A stretch of DNA of 64,000 nucleotides from a virus: IMG/VR virus record IMGVR_UViG_3300025138_000014, positions 62,001-126,000 of that record. The stretch is one strand, 5' to 3'. The position numbers were made by a program, and so were the translations under genes. Under the pieces are notes generated by a model, which was given only the letters and a program-made list of their open reading frames with translations, was not told where the DNA came from and ran no database searches. Positions 17,488-25,795 of this stretch are shown one piece after another. Positions within the stretch are counted from its first letter, which is position 1. Each line of letters opens with the position of its first letter.

Positions 17488-18549
17488 ATGAAAATAGCTA
17501 TATTAAATGATACGCATGCAGGTATAAGAAATGCGAGTGAAATATTTTTAAACAATGCAGACAAATTCTACTCTGAACTATTCTTTCCATATTTATTAAA
17601 AAATGATATCAAACATATTGTCCATCTAGGAGATATATTTGATCAGAGAAAATTTGTTAACTTTAAAGTGATTAATAAATTCCGTAAATGCTTTCTCAGT
17701 AAGTTAAGAGAATACAAAATCACTATGGATGTTATCCCTGGTAATCACGATGTGTTTTTTAAGAACACAAATGATCTAAACAGCTTGAAAGAGTTACTAG
17801 GTCATTACATGAATGAAGTCAACATTGTTATGGAGCCTAAAGTATTAGAATATGGCTCATTAAAAATGGGCTTAATTCCGTGGATGAATCAAGAGAATAC
17901 TGATACAACTATGGAGTTTATCAGGACTTGTAAAGCAGATATTCTGGGCGGCCATTTTGAGTTTAATGGCTTTGATATGATGCGAGGGATTAAAAATAAT
18001 CACGGAATGGATCATAAACTCTTCAAGAGATTTGAAGCAGTTTATTCTGGACACTTCCATACAAAATCACAAATAGATAATGTAATGTATCTTGGTACTC
18101 AGATGGAATTTTTCTGGTCTGATGCTCATGATAGAAAACACTTTCATGTTCTTGATTCTGAGAGCAGAGAACTAACAGCTATTGAAAACCCGCATACTTT
18201 ATATGAAAAAATTATTTATGATGACAAAGATAGGTCTTACTCTGATTATCCAGTAGATCATTTAGATGAAAAGTTTGTAAAAATAGTTGTAATTAATAAG
18301 CAAGACCTCTTTACATTTGATCGTTTTGTTGATAGAATACAGAATAGGAATATACATGAACTAAAGATTGCAGAAAACTTTGAAGAGTTTGTTGGTAATA
18401 AAGTTGAAGATTCATCAATCTCGGTCGAAGATACTAGTGAATTATTAGATAGTTATATTGAAAGTGTAGATACCACATTGGATAAAGAATTATTGAAAGG
18501 TGAAATGAGAGCACTTCTTACTGAAGCGCAGTCTCTTGAAATTGCATGA
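17488..18549 (+). CDS. 47: gp47-like recombination nuclease (Mre11 family)
   Basis: This 353-residue calcineurin-like phosphoesterase has all the metal-binding motifs: N-D-T-H-A-G at residue 7, G-D-I-F-D-Q-R, G-N-H-D, G-G-H-F-E and S-G-H-F-H-T. With gp46 it forms the Mre11-Rad50-type complex that resects DNA ends for recombination-dependent replication. Its stop overlaps the gp46 ATG by 4 bases. Confidence 0.95.
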   Translation: MKIAILNDTHAGIRNASEIFLNNADKFYSELFFPYLLKNDIKHIVHLGDIFDQRKFVNFKVINKFRKCFLSKLREYKITMDVIPGNHDVFFKNTNDLNSLKELLGHYMNEVNIVMEPKVLEYGSLKMGLIPWMNQENTDTTMEFIRTCKADILGGHFEFNGFDMMRGIKNNHGMDHKLFKRFEAVYSGHFHTKSQIDNVMYLGTQMEFFWSDAHDRKHFHVLDSESRELTAIENPHTLYEKIIYDDKDRSYSDYPVDHLDEKFVKIVVINKQDLFTFDRFVDRIQNRNIHELKIAENFEEFVGNKVEDSSISVEDTSELLDSYIESVDTTLDKELLKGEMRALLTEAQSLEIA

Positions 18550-20258
18550 TTGTATTTAAATTATTACGATATAAAAACTTTCTCTCGACGGGTAACAGTT
18601 GGACGGAAGTTGATCTGAACCAGCATAGAACCACCTTAGTTATTGGTGATAATGGTTCTGGTAAATCAACTATGTTAGATGCTTTATCATTTACATTGTT
18701 TGGAAAACCACATAGAAATATTAACAAACATCAACTGGTCAATTCTATTAACAATAAAGATTGTGAAGTGGAAGTTACGTTTTCTGTTGGAATGAATGAG
18801 TTTAAAGTTTCTCGTGGAATTAAACCTGCCAAGTTTGAGATATTGAAAAACGGTGTTCTGATTAATCAAAACTCCCATGCTAAAGAGTACCAGAAAATTC
18901 TTGAGCAGAATATAATCAAATTAAATCATAAATCATTCCACCAGATTGTGGTACTTGGTTCATCTTCCTTTATTCCTTTCATGCAACTACCTGGCGGTCA
19001 CAGACGTGATGTGATTGAAGACCTATTAGACATTAACGTGTTCTCCAAGATGAATCATTTACTCAAAGAGAAAACAGCTATTGTAAAAAATAAACTACAA
19101 GACATTAAATACAATATTGAAATCTTGGATAACAAGATTAAAACTCAATCTAAATATATTAAAGATGTTAAAATATTAACGGAGTCAAACGTTGCCTCAA
19201 AACAATCGACGATTACGACCAATCAATCTGAGATCATTGCCTTACAGGAAGTCAACACATCCCTATCGGGCGAGGTTGATGGTAAAAATGATGAGGTGCA
19301 AAAAAGTCTTAAAAAGTACCACGACAAAAAACAAGCGCTCTTACAATACGGTGGGCAGTTCAAAACTCAAACCAACCAAATTACAAAAGAGGCTAAATTT
19401 TACGAAAACAATGAAGATTGCCCAACGTGTTCCCAAAATATTAGTTCAGAACTTAGAGAAACAAAGTTGGCAGCCTCTCGGTCTAAAGCCAAAGAATTGC
19501 AAACTGCAATGGGTAAGCTCGCTATCCAGCAAGCTGATATTGAAAAGAATATCGAACATGCAGGGATTGCACTTGAGGAACTTAGAGAAAAACAATCAAC
19601 TCTACATAGTAACAATACAGAAATTGATAGGCTACAAAAGCAGATACGAAGTATTGAAAAAGAGTTATCATCAACTGTTGTAGCAGATCTTGATGAAGCA
19701 AGACTTGAACTAGATGCTATGGAGGCAGATAAAAATACTTATCGTGAGGAAAGATTAAAGCAAAATGAGAAGTATAGCATCAATTCAGCAATGTCTGAAA
19801 TGCTTAAAGATACTGGTATTAAAACAAAAATTATTAAAGAGTATCTGCCAGTAATTAATAATCTGGTCAATCAATACTTACAAGTGCTTGACTTCTTTGT
19901 TCACTTTAATCTTGATGAAAGTTTCCAAGAAACTATTAGATCAAGACATAGAGATGCTTTCTCATATGATTCTTTCTCAGAAGGCGAGAAGCAAAGAATT
20001 GATCTATCCTTATTGTTTACCTGGAGAATGATTGCAAAGATGAAAAACTCAGTAGCAACTAATCTGCTACTATTAGATGAAACCTTTGACTCATCATTGG
20101 ATCACGAAGGTGTAGAAAATTTAATGAAAATTCTAAATACACTTGAAGAGGATACTAATGTGTTTGTTATCTCGCATAAAGGAGAGATACTAGACGGCAA
20201 GTTTGAGAACAAGATTGAATTTGTCAAAGAAAAGAATTTTAGCAAACTTGCTAAATAA
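18546..20258 (+). CDS. 46: gp46-like recombination ATPase (Rad50 family)
   Basis: This 570-residue SMC-like ATPase has Walker A I-G-D-N-G-S-G-K-S near residue 36, long central coiled coils split by a zinc hook C-P-T-C near residue 294, a signature F-S-E-G-E-K-Q-R and Walker B L-L-L-L-D-E-T. It is the partner of gp47. All family elements are intact. Confidence 0.95.
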   Translation: MIVFKLLRYKNFLSTGNSWTEVDLNQHRTTLVIGDNGSGKSTMLDALSFTLFGKPHRNINKHQLVNSINNKDCEVEVTFSVGMNEFKVSRGIKPAKFEILKNGVLINQNSHAKEYQKILEQNIIKLNHKSFHQIVVLGSSSFIPFMQLPGGHRRDVIEDLLDINVFSKMNHLLKEKTAIVKNKLQDIKYNIEILDNKIKTQSKYIKDVKILTESNVASKQSTITTNQSEIIALQEVNTSLSGEVDGKNDEVQKSLKKYHDKKQALLQYGGQFKTQTNQITKEAKFYENNEDCPTCSQNISSELRETKLAASRSKAKELQTAMGKLAIQQADIEKNIEHAGIALEELREKQSTLHSNNTEIDRLQKQIRSIEKELSSTVVADLDEARLELDAMEADKNTYREERLKQNEKYSINSAMSEMLKDTGIKTKIIKEYLPVINNLVNQYLQVLDFFVHFNLDESFQETIRSRHRDAFSYDSFSEGEKQRIDLSLLFTWRMIAKMKNSVATNLLLLDETFDSSLDHEGVENLMKILNTLEEDTNVFVISHKGEILDGKFENKIEFVKEKNFSKLAK

Positions 20259-20261
20259 TGG

Positions 20262-20290
20262 TTTACAATCTCTTCGGATTGTACTATAAT
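20262..20290 (+). promoter_or_regulatory. Early sigma-70-like promoter for gp45, with an inverted repeat in the spacer
   Basis: TTTACA (20262-20267), 17 bases and TATAAT (20285-20290). The spacer holds a perfect inverted repeat, TACAATC-TCTTCG-GATTGTA (20264-20283), which could be an operator or a hairpin in read-through mRNA. Confidence 0.78.
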
Positions 20291-20319
20291 TATTATATTA
20301 TCAAAAATTGGAGTATATT

Positions 20320-20994
20320 ATGCAACTAACAGAAACCACTTTATCTGTTCTAAAAAATTATGCCACAATCAATTCAAATATTGTTATTGATCAAGGCTCT
20401 AAACTTAATACAATCTCAGAAGCTAAAAATGTTATGGCTTCTGTTAATGTCAAAGAAGAATTTCCTAAGAAATTCGGTATCTATGATCTAAATGAATTTC
20501 TCGGTGTTCTTGGCTTGGTAGATGAACCAAACCTAGATTTTACTGATGAATATGTAACAGTCAGCGACTCATCTGGTAGATCAAAAGTTAAGTATTTTTT
20601 CTCAAGTCCTGAAATCTTAACTCAACCTACAAAGACTGTTACTATGCCAGCAGCTGATGTTACCTTTGATCTGGACACAGATACTTTAATGCGTGTTAAA
20701 CGTGCTGCTACAGCACTCGGACATAATGAAGTATCTATTTCTGGAAAAGAAGGTGTAATCACTATTAATGTTGTAGATAATAAAAACTCAACATCAAATG
20801 TTTATTCCATTGATATTGCCGGTGAGTTTGAAATGGAAGAATTTAAGTTTGTCCTTAACATTTCTAATCTAAAAATTATGCCTGGAGACTATGAAGTCAA
20901 GATTTCATCCAAGCTGATTTCAGAATTTACAAATAAAGAAACAGATGCGCAATACTGGATTGCTCTCGAAAAGACATCATCAACAGGAGTATAA
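20320..20994 (+). CDS. 45: gp45-like sliding clamp
   Basis: This 224-residue clamp is nearly the same length as T4 gp45 (228). It forms a trimeric ring that tethers gp43 polymerase and co-activates late transcription with gp55. The start M-Q-L-T-E-T-T-L-S-V-L-K-N-Y-A-T-I-N and the middle V-S-D-S-S-G-R-S-K-V-K-Y are family-typical. ATG 20320 follows TTGGAG; the upstream TTG in frame is not needed. Confidence 0.92.
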   Translation: MQLTETTLSVLKNYATINSNIVIDQGSKLNTISEAKNVMASVNVKEEFPKKFGIYDLNEFLGVLGLVDEPNLDFTDEYVTVSDSSGRSKVKYFFSSPEILTQPTKTVTMPAADVTFDLDTDTLMRVKRAATALGHNEVSISGKEGVITINVVDNKNSTSNVYSIDIAGEFEMEEFKFVLNISNLKIMPGDYEVKISSKLISEFTNKETDAQYWIALEKTSSTGV

Positions 20995-21246
20995 ATGATG
21001 AATAAGAAGAATACAAATACACCACCTATGAGTCAGCCACAACTAAATGAAATGGCTCAAGCTAACAGTGATATGGATGCAGCTTATGCTTTGATGGCTC
21101 AGATGGGCCGAAGCACAATTGCAGTCATTGATGCTATTGTACAACGAGGTGGTTTCAGAGGAGAAGAACTTTCAACAATCGGAGGGCTACGTGATCAATG
21201 TATTCAGGCTATTTCAATGTCTGAAGCATACGAACAAAAAGACTAA
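20995..21246 (+). CDS. Small protein of unknown function between clamp and clamp loader
   Basis: This 83-residue protein begins immediately after the gp45 stop (double ATG at 20995/20998). A polar N-terminus (N-K-K-N-T-N-T-P-P-M-S-Q-P) is followed by helices (A-A-Y-A-L-M-A-Q-M-G-R-S-T-I-A-V-I-D-A-I). It is not recognised. Its place in the replication operon suggests a clamp- or replisome-associated accessory role (inference). Confidence 0.7.
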   Translation: MMNKKNTNTPPMSQPQLNEMAQANSDMDAAYALMAQMGRSTIAVIDAIVQRGGFRGEELSTIGGLRDQCIQAISMSEAYEQKD

Positions 21247-21270
21247 ACTGAAACTAAGGAATATTATATA

Positions 21271-22224
21271 ATGGATTTGAGTACACGTGAGAATGAATTC
21301 CTATGGTGTGAAAAGTATCGGCCCCAAAAGGTATCAGATTGTATCTTGCCTGAGGGGCTGAAAAATACCTTTGAAACACTTGTTAAAAAAGGTGAAATTC
21401 CAAACATGCTATTCACCGGCACAGCAGGTCTTGGTAAAACTACAGTAGCAAAAGCTATTTGTAATGAACTGGACCTAGACTATATACTGATTAACGGATC
21501 CGAAGAGGGTAACATTGATACGCTCCGTGGAAAGATTAAGCAGTTTGCATCTTCAATCAGCCTTCAAGGTGGTTATAAAGTTGTTATCCTAGATGAAGCG
21601 GACTATCTAAATCCGCAGAGTACACAACCAGCACTACGTGGTTTCATTGAAGAATTTTCTAATAATTGTAGATTTATTTTAACCTGCAATTTTAAAAATC
21701 GTATTATTGAACCTTTACATTCCAGATGTGGTGTGTATGAGTTTAATACTACCAAGAAAGAAATGGCCAAGTTATGCGAGAATTTCTTTTTCCGTTTCCG
21801 GCAGATATTGGAAAACGAGTATGTCGGATTTGAACAAAAAGATGCCGCCGATCTTATTGTCAAATATGCACCGGATTGGCGACGGGTACTTAACGAAGCC
21901 CAGCGTTCTGGAGTTAATGGCCAATTGGTCCTTAGCAGTCGGGTGGTGGGCAATAGTGATCAGTATAATCTTCTGTTTCAATTGTTAAAAGCAAAAGATT
22001 TTAAAAAGATGCGCACATGGGTAGTTAATAATATGGATGTAGATGCAGCCGCTATCTTCCGTGGTATATATGATAATATGCAGACAAGTGTTTCACAGGG
22101 TTCTATACCTCAGCTTGTTCTTATTCTAGCAGACTACCAATATAAGAATGCCTTTGTAGCAGATCACGAATTAAATATTGTGGCATGTTGTACAGAAATC
22201 ATGGCTAACGTGGAGTTCACATGA
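21271..22224 (+). CDS. 44: gp44-like clamp-loader large subunit
   Basis: This 317-residue AAA+ ATPase matches T4 gp44 (319). It has W-C-E-K-Y-R-P near residue 12, Walker A G-T-A-G-L-G-K-T-T near 50, Walker B V-I-L-D-E-A-D and the S-R-C sensor/arginine-finger motif. With gp62 it loads gp45 on primer ends. The stop overlaps the ATG of the GMP reductase gene. Confidence 0.95.
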   Translation: MDLSTRENEFLWCEKYRPQKVSDCILPEGLKNTFETLVKKGEIPNMLFTGTAGLGKTTVAKAICNELDLDYILINGSEEGNIDTLRGKIKQFASSISLQGGYKVVILDEADYLNPQSTQPALRGFIEEFSNNCRFILTCNFKNRIIEPLHSRCGVYEFNTTKKEMAKLCENFFFRFRQILENEYVGFEQKDAADLIVKYAPDWRRVLNEAQRSGVNGQLVLSSRVVGNSDQYNLLFQLLKAKDFKKMRTWVVNNMDVDAAAIFRGIYDNMQTSVSQGSIPQLVLILADYQYKNAFVADHELNIVACCTEIMANVEFT

Positions 22225-23324
22225 GAATTGATCCAGATACAAAACTAGACTATAAAGATGTGTTATTAAGTCCTAAGAGGTCTACACTAACAAGTCGCAA
22301 TGAAGTAGACCTACGGCGTGAATTTTCATTTAGGTCAACTTCAGCCCAATATTTTGGCGTACCAATTATAGCAGCTAATATGGACGGCGTTGGTACTTTT
22401 GAAATGTCTGATAAACTTGGATCAAGAGGTTTATTCACTTGTCTTAATAAAAATTATAATGTAATGGAATACGTTGCTTATTTTGATGATCCAGATATGC
22501 CATTAGATCGTAAAGAATTTTCAGCATATACAATGGGTATTAGCGATAAAGATATGGCTGACTTCCTTAGTGTATATGAAATGTGCGATGGCAATATTAA
22601 ATATGTTTGCGTGGATGTAGCTAACGGCTACACACAAAGATTTATTACATTTGTTAAAGAATTAAAGAGATATTTTCCAACCCTAATTATTATTGCTGGT
22701 AATGTTGTTACAGCAAATCAAACAGAGGAGTTAATTTTAAATGGAGCCGATATCGTTAAAATTGGGATTGGTCCTGGTTCTGTTTGTACTACTCGCTTAC
22801 AGACTGGCGTTGGTTACCCTCAGCTTTCTGCAGTTATCGAGTGCGCTGATGCTGCTCATGGTTTGGGTGGGCATATCATTGCTGATGGTGGTTGCAACAC
22901 TCCAGCTGATGTAGTAAAAGCATTTGCAGGTGGAGCTGATTTTGTTATGCTTGGAGGTATGCTATCTGGTCACGATGAAGGCGGCGGAGAAGTTATTACC
23001 AAAGTCTATGAAACAAATGAAGTTACTCTCATGGCTGACGGTTTTTATGATTCAGTATATGAAGAAAAGAACTTTGTAAAATTTTATGGAATGAGTTCAG
23101 ATACTGCTAATGTTAAACACAACGGTGGGCTTAAAGATTATCGTAGTTCAGAAGGCCGTGAAGTTTTAGTTCCTTATCGAGGTCTTGTAGATGATACACT
23201 TCAAGATATTCTTGGTGGACTTAGAAGTGCGTGTACTTATGTTGGAGCAGAACAAATAAAAAATCTAAGTAAATGTACTACATTTATTCGTTGTAATGAT
23301 ACTCATAATAGGGTTTACGAATGA
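22221..23324 (+). CDS. guaC: GMP reductase (GuaC-like)
   Basis: This 367-residue TIM-barrel enzyme would reduce GMP to IMP with NADPH and release ammonia, linking guanine to adenine pools. The active-site loop G-I-G-P-G-S-V-C-T-T-R has the catalytic Cys near residue 189. T-G-V-G-Y-P-Q-L-S-A-V and M-L-G-G-M-L-S-G-H follow. From memory the sequence tracks E. coli GuaC closely along its whole length, with an extra ~20 residues around 260-285, and it lacks the CBS domains of most IMP dehydrogenases. It overlaps gp44 by 4 bases and is followed by glutaredoxin and gp62, so it is embedded in the clamp-loader operon. Confidence 0.92.
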   Translation: MRIDPDTKLDYKDVLLSPKRSTLTSRNEVDLRREFSFRSTSAQYFGVPIIAANMDGVGTFEMSDKLGSRGLFTCLNKNYNVMEYVAYFDDPDMPLDRKEFSAYTMGISDKDMADFLSVYEMCDGNIKYVCVDVANGYTQRFITFVKELKRYFPTLIIIAGNVVTANQTEELILNGADIVKIGIGPGSVCTTRLQTGVGYPQLSAVIECADAAHGLGGHIIADGGCNTPADVVKAFAGGADFVMLGGMLSGHDEGGGEVITKVYETNEVTLMADGFYDSVYEEKNFVKFYGMSSDTANVKHNGGLKDYRSSEGREVLVPYRGLVDDTLQDILGGLRSACTYVGAEQIKNLSKCTTFIRCNDTHNRVYE

Positions 23325-23587
23325 TAAAAAATCTGTTATTATATACAAAAGACAACTGCATCTATTGCCACTTTCTAAAAGAAAAGTTAGATGACTGGGA
23401 ATTTAAATATGATGTAGTACATAATGTTGGCTTACCTGCCGATCATAAAACTTATCCACAATTGTATTATGAAGGTATAGATGTTCAAAGAGGTTCTTCT
23501 ACTGATCTAACAAGAGATGATCTAATGAATAGAATTGAAAGAATAGAATGGCCAAATATGGATAGCGGAGTAGAAGGTAAATTATGA
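23321..23587 (+). CDS. Glutaredoxin-like protein
   Basis: This 88-residue thioredoxin-fold protein has the redox motif C-I-Y-C near residues 14-17 and a conserved T-Y-P-Q-L-Y cis-proline turn. T4 NrdC is analogous and donates electrons to ribonucleotide reductase, which is encoded at 53.6-56.2 kb. It overlaps both neighbours by 4 bases, so it is co-translated with guaC and gp62. Confidence 0.85.
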   Translation: MIKNLLLYTKDNCIYCHFLKEKLDDWEFKYDVVHNVGLPADHKTYPQLYYEGIDVQRGSSTDLTRDDLMNRIERIEWPNMDSGVEGKL

Positions 23588-23973
23588 GTATAAGTCCTTT
23601 TGATTTTTTAAATACAATCAATTCTAGTAAAAAAGATATTATGGTAGATGACTTAGCAGAAAAAGCATATGCTCCTTTTGTTATCAATCGCACTCTATCA
23701 TACTTTCCAGATACTGTTGGAATTGCAAATGAGATGAACCGATATCATCATATAGATAAAAAGCTACAATATCACTTTCTTATAAATATAGTTAGAAAAA
23801 GAAAGCGTTTTTCTAAATGGGCCAAGGCTCAAAAAGATAGTGATATTGATGCAGTTAAGACATATTATGGGTATAGTAATGAAAAAGCCCGTCAAGCCTT
23901 AACTCTATTATCACCTGAACAAATACAGATAATAATAGAGAAGGTGAGTAAAGGTGGAAAAAGAAGAAAATAA
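23584..23973 (+). CDS. 62: gp62-like clamp-loader small subunit
   Basis: This 129-residue protein is shorter than T4 gp62 (187) but has the marine family pattern (I-S-P-F-D-F-L-N-T-I-N, then A-Y-A-P-F-V-I-N-R-T-L-S-Y). It is the non-ATPase partner of gp44. Its position before regA is canonical. Confidence 0.88.
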   Translation: MSISPFDFLNTINSSKKDIMVDDLAEKAYAPFVINRTLSYFPDTVGIANEMNRYHHIDKKLQYHFLINIVRKRKRFSKWAKAQKDSDIDAVKTYYGYSNEKARQALTLLSPEQIQIIIEKVSKGGKRRK

Positions 23974-24370
23974 AATTATACAGTGGTCTCCGCAAACTAT
24001 GCTTGAGATTACATTAAATGAACCCGATGACTTTCTCAAAGTAAGAGAAACTTTAACACGTATCGGTGTTGCATCCCGAAAAGATAATAAATTATACCAA
24101 TCGTGCCATATCTTGCATAAACAAGGAAGATATTTTATAGTGCACTTTAAAGAATTGTTCCTTTTAGATGGAAAGAAGTCCAACCTAGATGAGAATGATA
24201 TATCAAGACGAAACACAATTGCAACTCTTATGTCTGATTGGGGTTTGGTTACAATGGAAACTAGAGGACAAACTCTCAGTTTAGCACCATTGAGACAAAT
24301 TAAAATTATACCATTTAAAGAGAAATCAAATTGGCAACTGTGTCCAAAATATAATATAGGAAATAAATAA
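23954..24370 (+). CDS. regA: RegA-like translational repressor
   Basis: The core matches T4 RegA closely (F-L-K-V-R-E-T-L-T-R-I-G; L-Y-Q-S-C-H-I-L-H-K-Q-G-R-Y-F-I-V-H-F-K-E-L). RegA binds ribosome-binding sites of early mRNAs and represses them. GTG 23954 has a strong upstream AAGGTGAG and gives 138 residues. ATG 23999 (M-L-E-I-T-L) gives the start that aligns with T4 RegA, so the first 15 residues may not be translated. The gene overlaps gp62 by 20 bases. Confidence 0.93.
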   Translation: MEKEENKIIQWSPQTMLEITLNEPDDFLKVRETLTRIGVASRKDNKLYQSCHILHKQGRYFIVHFKELFLLDGKKSNLDENDISRRNTIATLMSDWGLVTMETRGQTLSLAPLRQIKIIPFKEKSNWQLCPKYNIGNK

Positions 24371-24410
24371 CAGCTATTCCATAACCGACTAGCTAAAAAT
24401 TAATAACTTG

Positions 24411-24418
24411 TATAAATA
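24411..24418 (+). promoter_or_regulatory. T4-type late promoter box for the hsp20-atpE cassette
   Basis: An exact TATAAATA lies in the 108-base gap after regA and 60 bases before hsp20. It places five small host-like genes, up to the terminator at 25796, under late control. Confidence 0.72.
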
Positions 24419-24478
24419 GACTTGTAGAGCGGATAATCCGGCTACAATTTAATCTTGCTTGCTCAAAAGGAGATAACA

Positions 24479-24937
24479 ATGACAGGCTTACACACACTCT
24501 TCCCTCGCTCATCTTTTGTAGGATTTGATCATCTATTCAACGAACTAGAATGGACGGCAAAACATGCTCAGGATCATTACCCACCCCACAATATTATTAA
24601 GACAGATGAATCAGAATATTTGATTGAACTTGCTATTGCTGGGTTTTCCAAAGATGAAATTAACGTTGAAGTTAAAGATAGAACTTTGACTGTTAAAGGG
24701 GAACATATTTCTAAAGGTCGTGACTTTATTCATCGTGGTATTTCTACGAAGAAATTTAAGCGCACTTTTCGGCTGTCTGAACATGTAAATGTAAACGGAG
24801 CAGATATTCAAGACGGTATTCTGGCAATTCAGTTGCAGTATATTATCCCAGAAGAAATGCGTCCTCGTAAAATCAATATTGGTCAAACGAGGAATTCAAA
24901 TGACACAGACAAAGAACTACTTAACGAAGGCCGTTAA
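24479..24937 (+). CDS. Small heat-shock protein (Hsp20/IbpA type)
   Basis: This 152-residue chaperone has an alpha-crystallin domain spanning about residues 35-130 (Y-L-I-E-L-A-I-A-G-F-S-K-D-E-I-N-V-E-V; L-T-V-K-G-E-H). It lacks the usual A-x-x-x-N-G-V-L form but has I-Q-D-G-I-L-A-I-Q-L. ATG 24479 follows AAAAGGAG. Hsp20 genes are common in marine T4-like phages and are thought to protect or assist virion proteins. The tail overlaps the next gene by 38 bases. Confidence 0.9.
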   Translation: MTGLHTLFPRSSFVGFDHLFNELEWTAKHAQDHYPPHNIIKTDESEYLIELAIAGFSKDEINVEVKDRTLTVKGEHISKGRDFIHRGISTKKFKRTFRLSEHVNVNGADIQDGILAIQLQYIIPEEMRPRKINIGQTRNSNDTDKELLNEGR

Positions 24938-25184
24938 GTTACCACTCAACATACTAAAATCAATTTGGAACGGCATTAAATTAAGTGCTGATATCCGTCA
25001 AACACGAGGTGAACTTTCAAAACTAAATGATGCTGAGTTAAGAGACATCGGTATAACTAGAGGTGATATTGAAGCGATAGCAAGAGGCGATGCTGATTTA
25101 CTACGTTCCGCAGTAAGGAATAAATTTTATTTACCAGATGGTCCTATAAGTTATGTTAATCCTAATTTAAAAGGATGGAGCTAA
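24900..25184 (+). CDS. DUF1127-type small protein 1
   Basis: This 94-residue basic protein contains L-N-D-A-E-L-R-D-I-G-I-T-R-G-D-I-E near residues 42-58, the hallmark of DUF1127 (YjiS-like) proteins, which are abundant in alphaproteobacteria. Members such as Rhodobacter CcaF1 bind RNA and influence its turnover. ATG 24900 follows GAGGAA; the in-frame start at 24879 is less likely. The gene sits between hsp20 and a second DUF1127-type gene. Confidence 0.85.
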   Translation: MTQTKNYLTKAVKLPLNILKSIWNGIKLSADIRQTRGELSKLNDAELRDIGITRGDIEAIARGDADLLRSAVRNKFYLPDGPISYVNPNLKGWS

Positions 25185-25366
25185 TGACAGCTATCAATAC
25201 AAACATATCTTTCTCTTCGCCATTATCGGACTTGTGGTTAGCATTCGAACGTTGGTTCCAGATAGTGGGATACAGCCGAGCGGCAGCGGAGTTGGCAAGA
25301 CATGGTCAATTAGAAGCAGCCAAAATGTGCATGATGGAAGTGAAAAGAGTACGTAATGGAAGGTGA
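25184..25366 (+). CDS. DUF1127-type small protein 2
   Basis: This 60-residue protein starts inside the previous stop codon (TAATG). The C-terminal half [16 protein letters not shown] is typical of short DUF1127-related proteins of Rhodobacterales. Its end overlaps the ATP synthase c gene by 11 bases, so the two are translationally linked. RNA binding is possible by family analogy. Confidence 0.75.
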   Translation: MTAINTNISFSSPLSDLWLAFERWFQIVGYSRAAAELARHGQLEAAKMCMMEVKRVRNGR

Positions 25367-25577
25367 TATCGCAACAATGGGCGCTCTAATTGGCGCTGGA
25401 CTAGCAACGTTCGGAATGGGTGGCGCCGCCATCGCAGTAGGAATGATTGTTGGTAGTGTACTTAAAGTTATGCCCAAGAAGCCTGACTCTGGTACTATGT
25501 TTGTTGGTATTGCTTTTGCAGAAGCATTAGGCATCTTTGCCTTTCTAACAGCATTGTTACTTATGTTCGCAGTCTAA
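25356..25577 (+). CDS. atpE: Phage-encoded F0F1 ATP synthase subunit c (variant)
   Basis: This 73-residue two-helix membrane protein is clearly a c subunit. It starts [10 protein letters not shown] as in rhodobacteral AtpE and ends [20 protein letters not shown], with the proton-binding Glu at residue 56. Helix 1 keeps G13, G15, G20, G22 and G29 of the packing motif, but residue 27 is Ala instead of the usual Gly. The polar loop reads K-K-P (41-43) where bacterial subunits have R-N-P or R-Q-P. Only 13 residues separate that Pro from the Glu, against 18 in E. coli and rhodobacteral subunits, so about five residues of helix 2 are missing. It lies in a late cassette. It could join the host c ring and change or block ATP synthase (inference). 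Confidence 0.93.
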   Translation: MEGDIATMGALIGAGLATFGMGGAAIAVGMIVGSVLKVMPKKPDSGTMFVGIAFAEALGIFAFLTALLLMFAV

Positions 25578-25789
25578 TGGCTGAGAATCATTTTAGTGCA
25601 GAAGTGGTACAACGCATAGGCTTTTACTCTTTTGCAACAATGTCTTCATTAATAGTAATATGTATTGCCTTTGGGTTTTATGCAGTATTACAAAAATTTA
25701 ATGAACCAAGTTGGAAAGAGGCATGTATTACCAATGGCGGAGTTCCCGTCCAGATTGCAAAGTCAACATTCGACTGTAAAGTCATATAA
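25577..25789 (+). CDS. Small single-span membrane protein next to atpE
   Basis: This 70-residue protein starts at the stop codon of atpE (TAATGG). It has one transmembrane segment at about residues 17-38 (S-F-A-T-M-S-S-L-I-V-I-C-I-A-F-G-F-Y) and a short C-terminal domain with two Cys (K-E-A-C-I-T-N-G-G, F-D-C-K-V-I) that could form a disulfide outside the inner membrane. Not recognised. Tight coupling suggests it works with the c subunit or at the same membrane. Confidence 0.75.
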   Translation: MAENHFSAEVVQRIGFYSFATMSSLIVICIAFGFYAVLQKFNEPSWKEACITNGGVPVQIAKSTFDCKVI

Positions 25790-25795
25790 AATAAA

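Noticed and set aside
22221-23324. IMP dehydrogenase instead of GMP reductase
   Set aside because: No CBS domain is present, and the length and the segments around the catalytic Cys and M-L-G-G-M-L-S-G-H match GuaC better.
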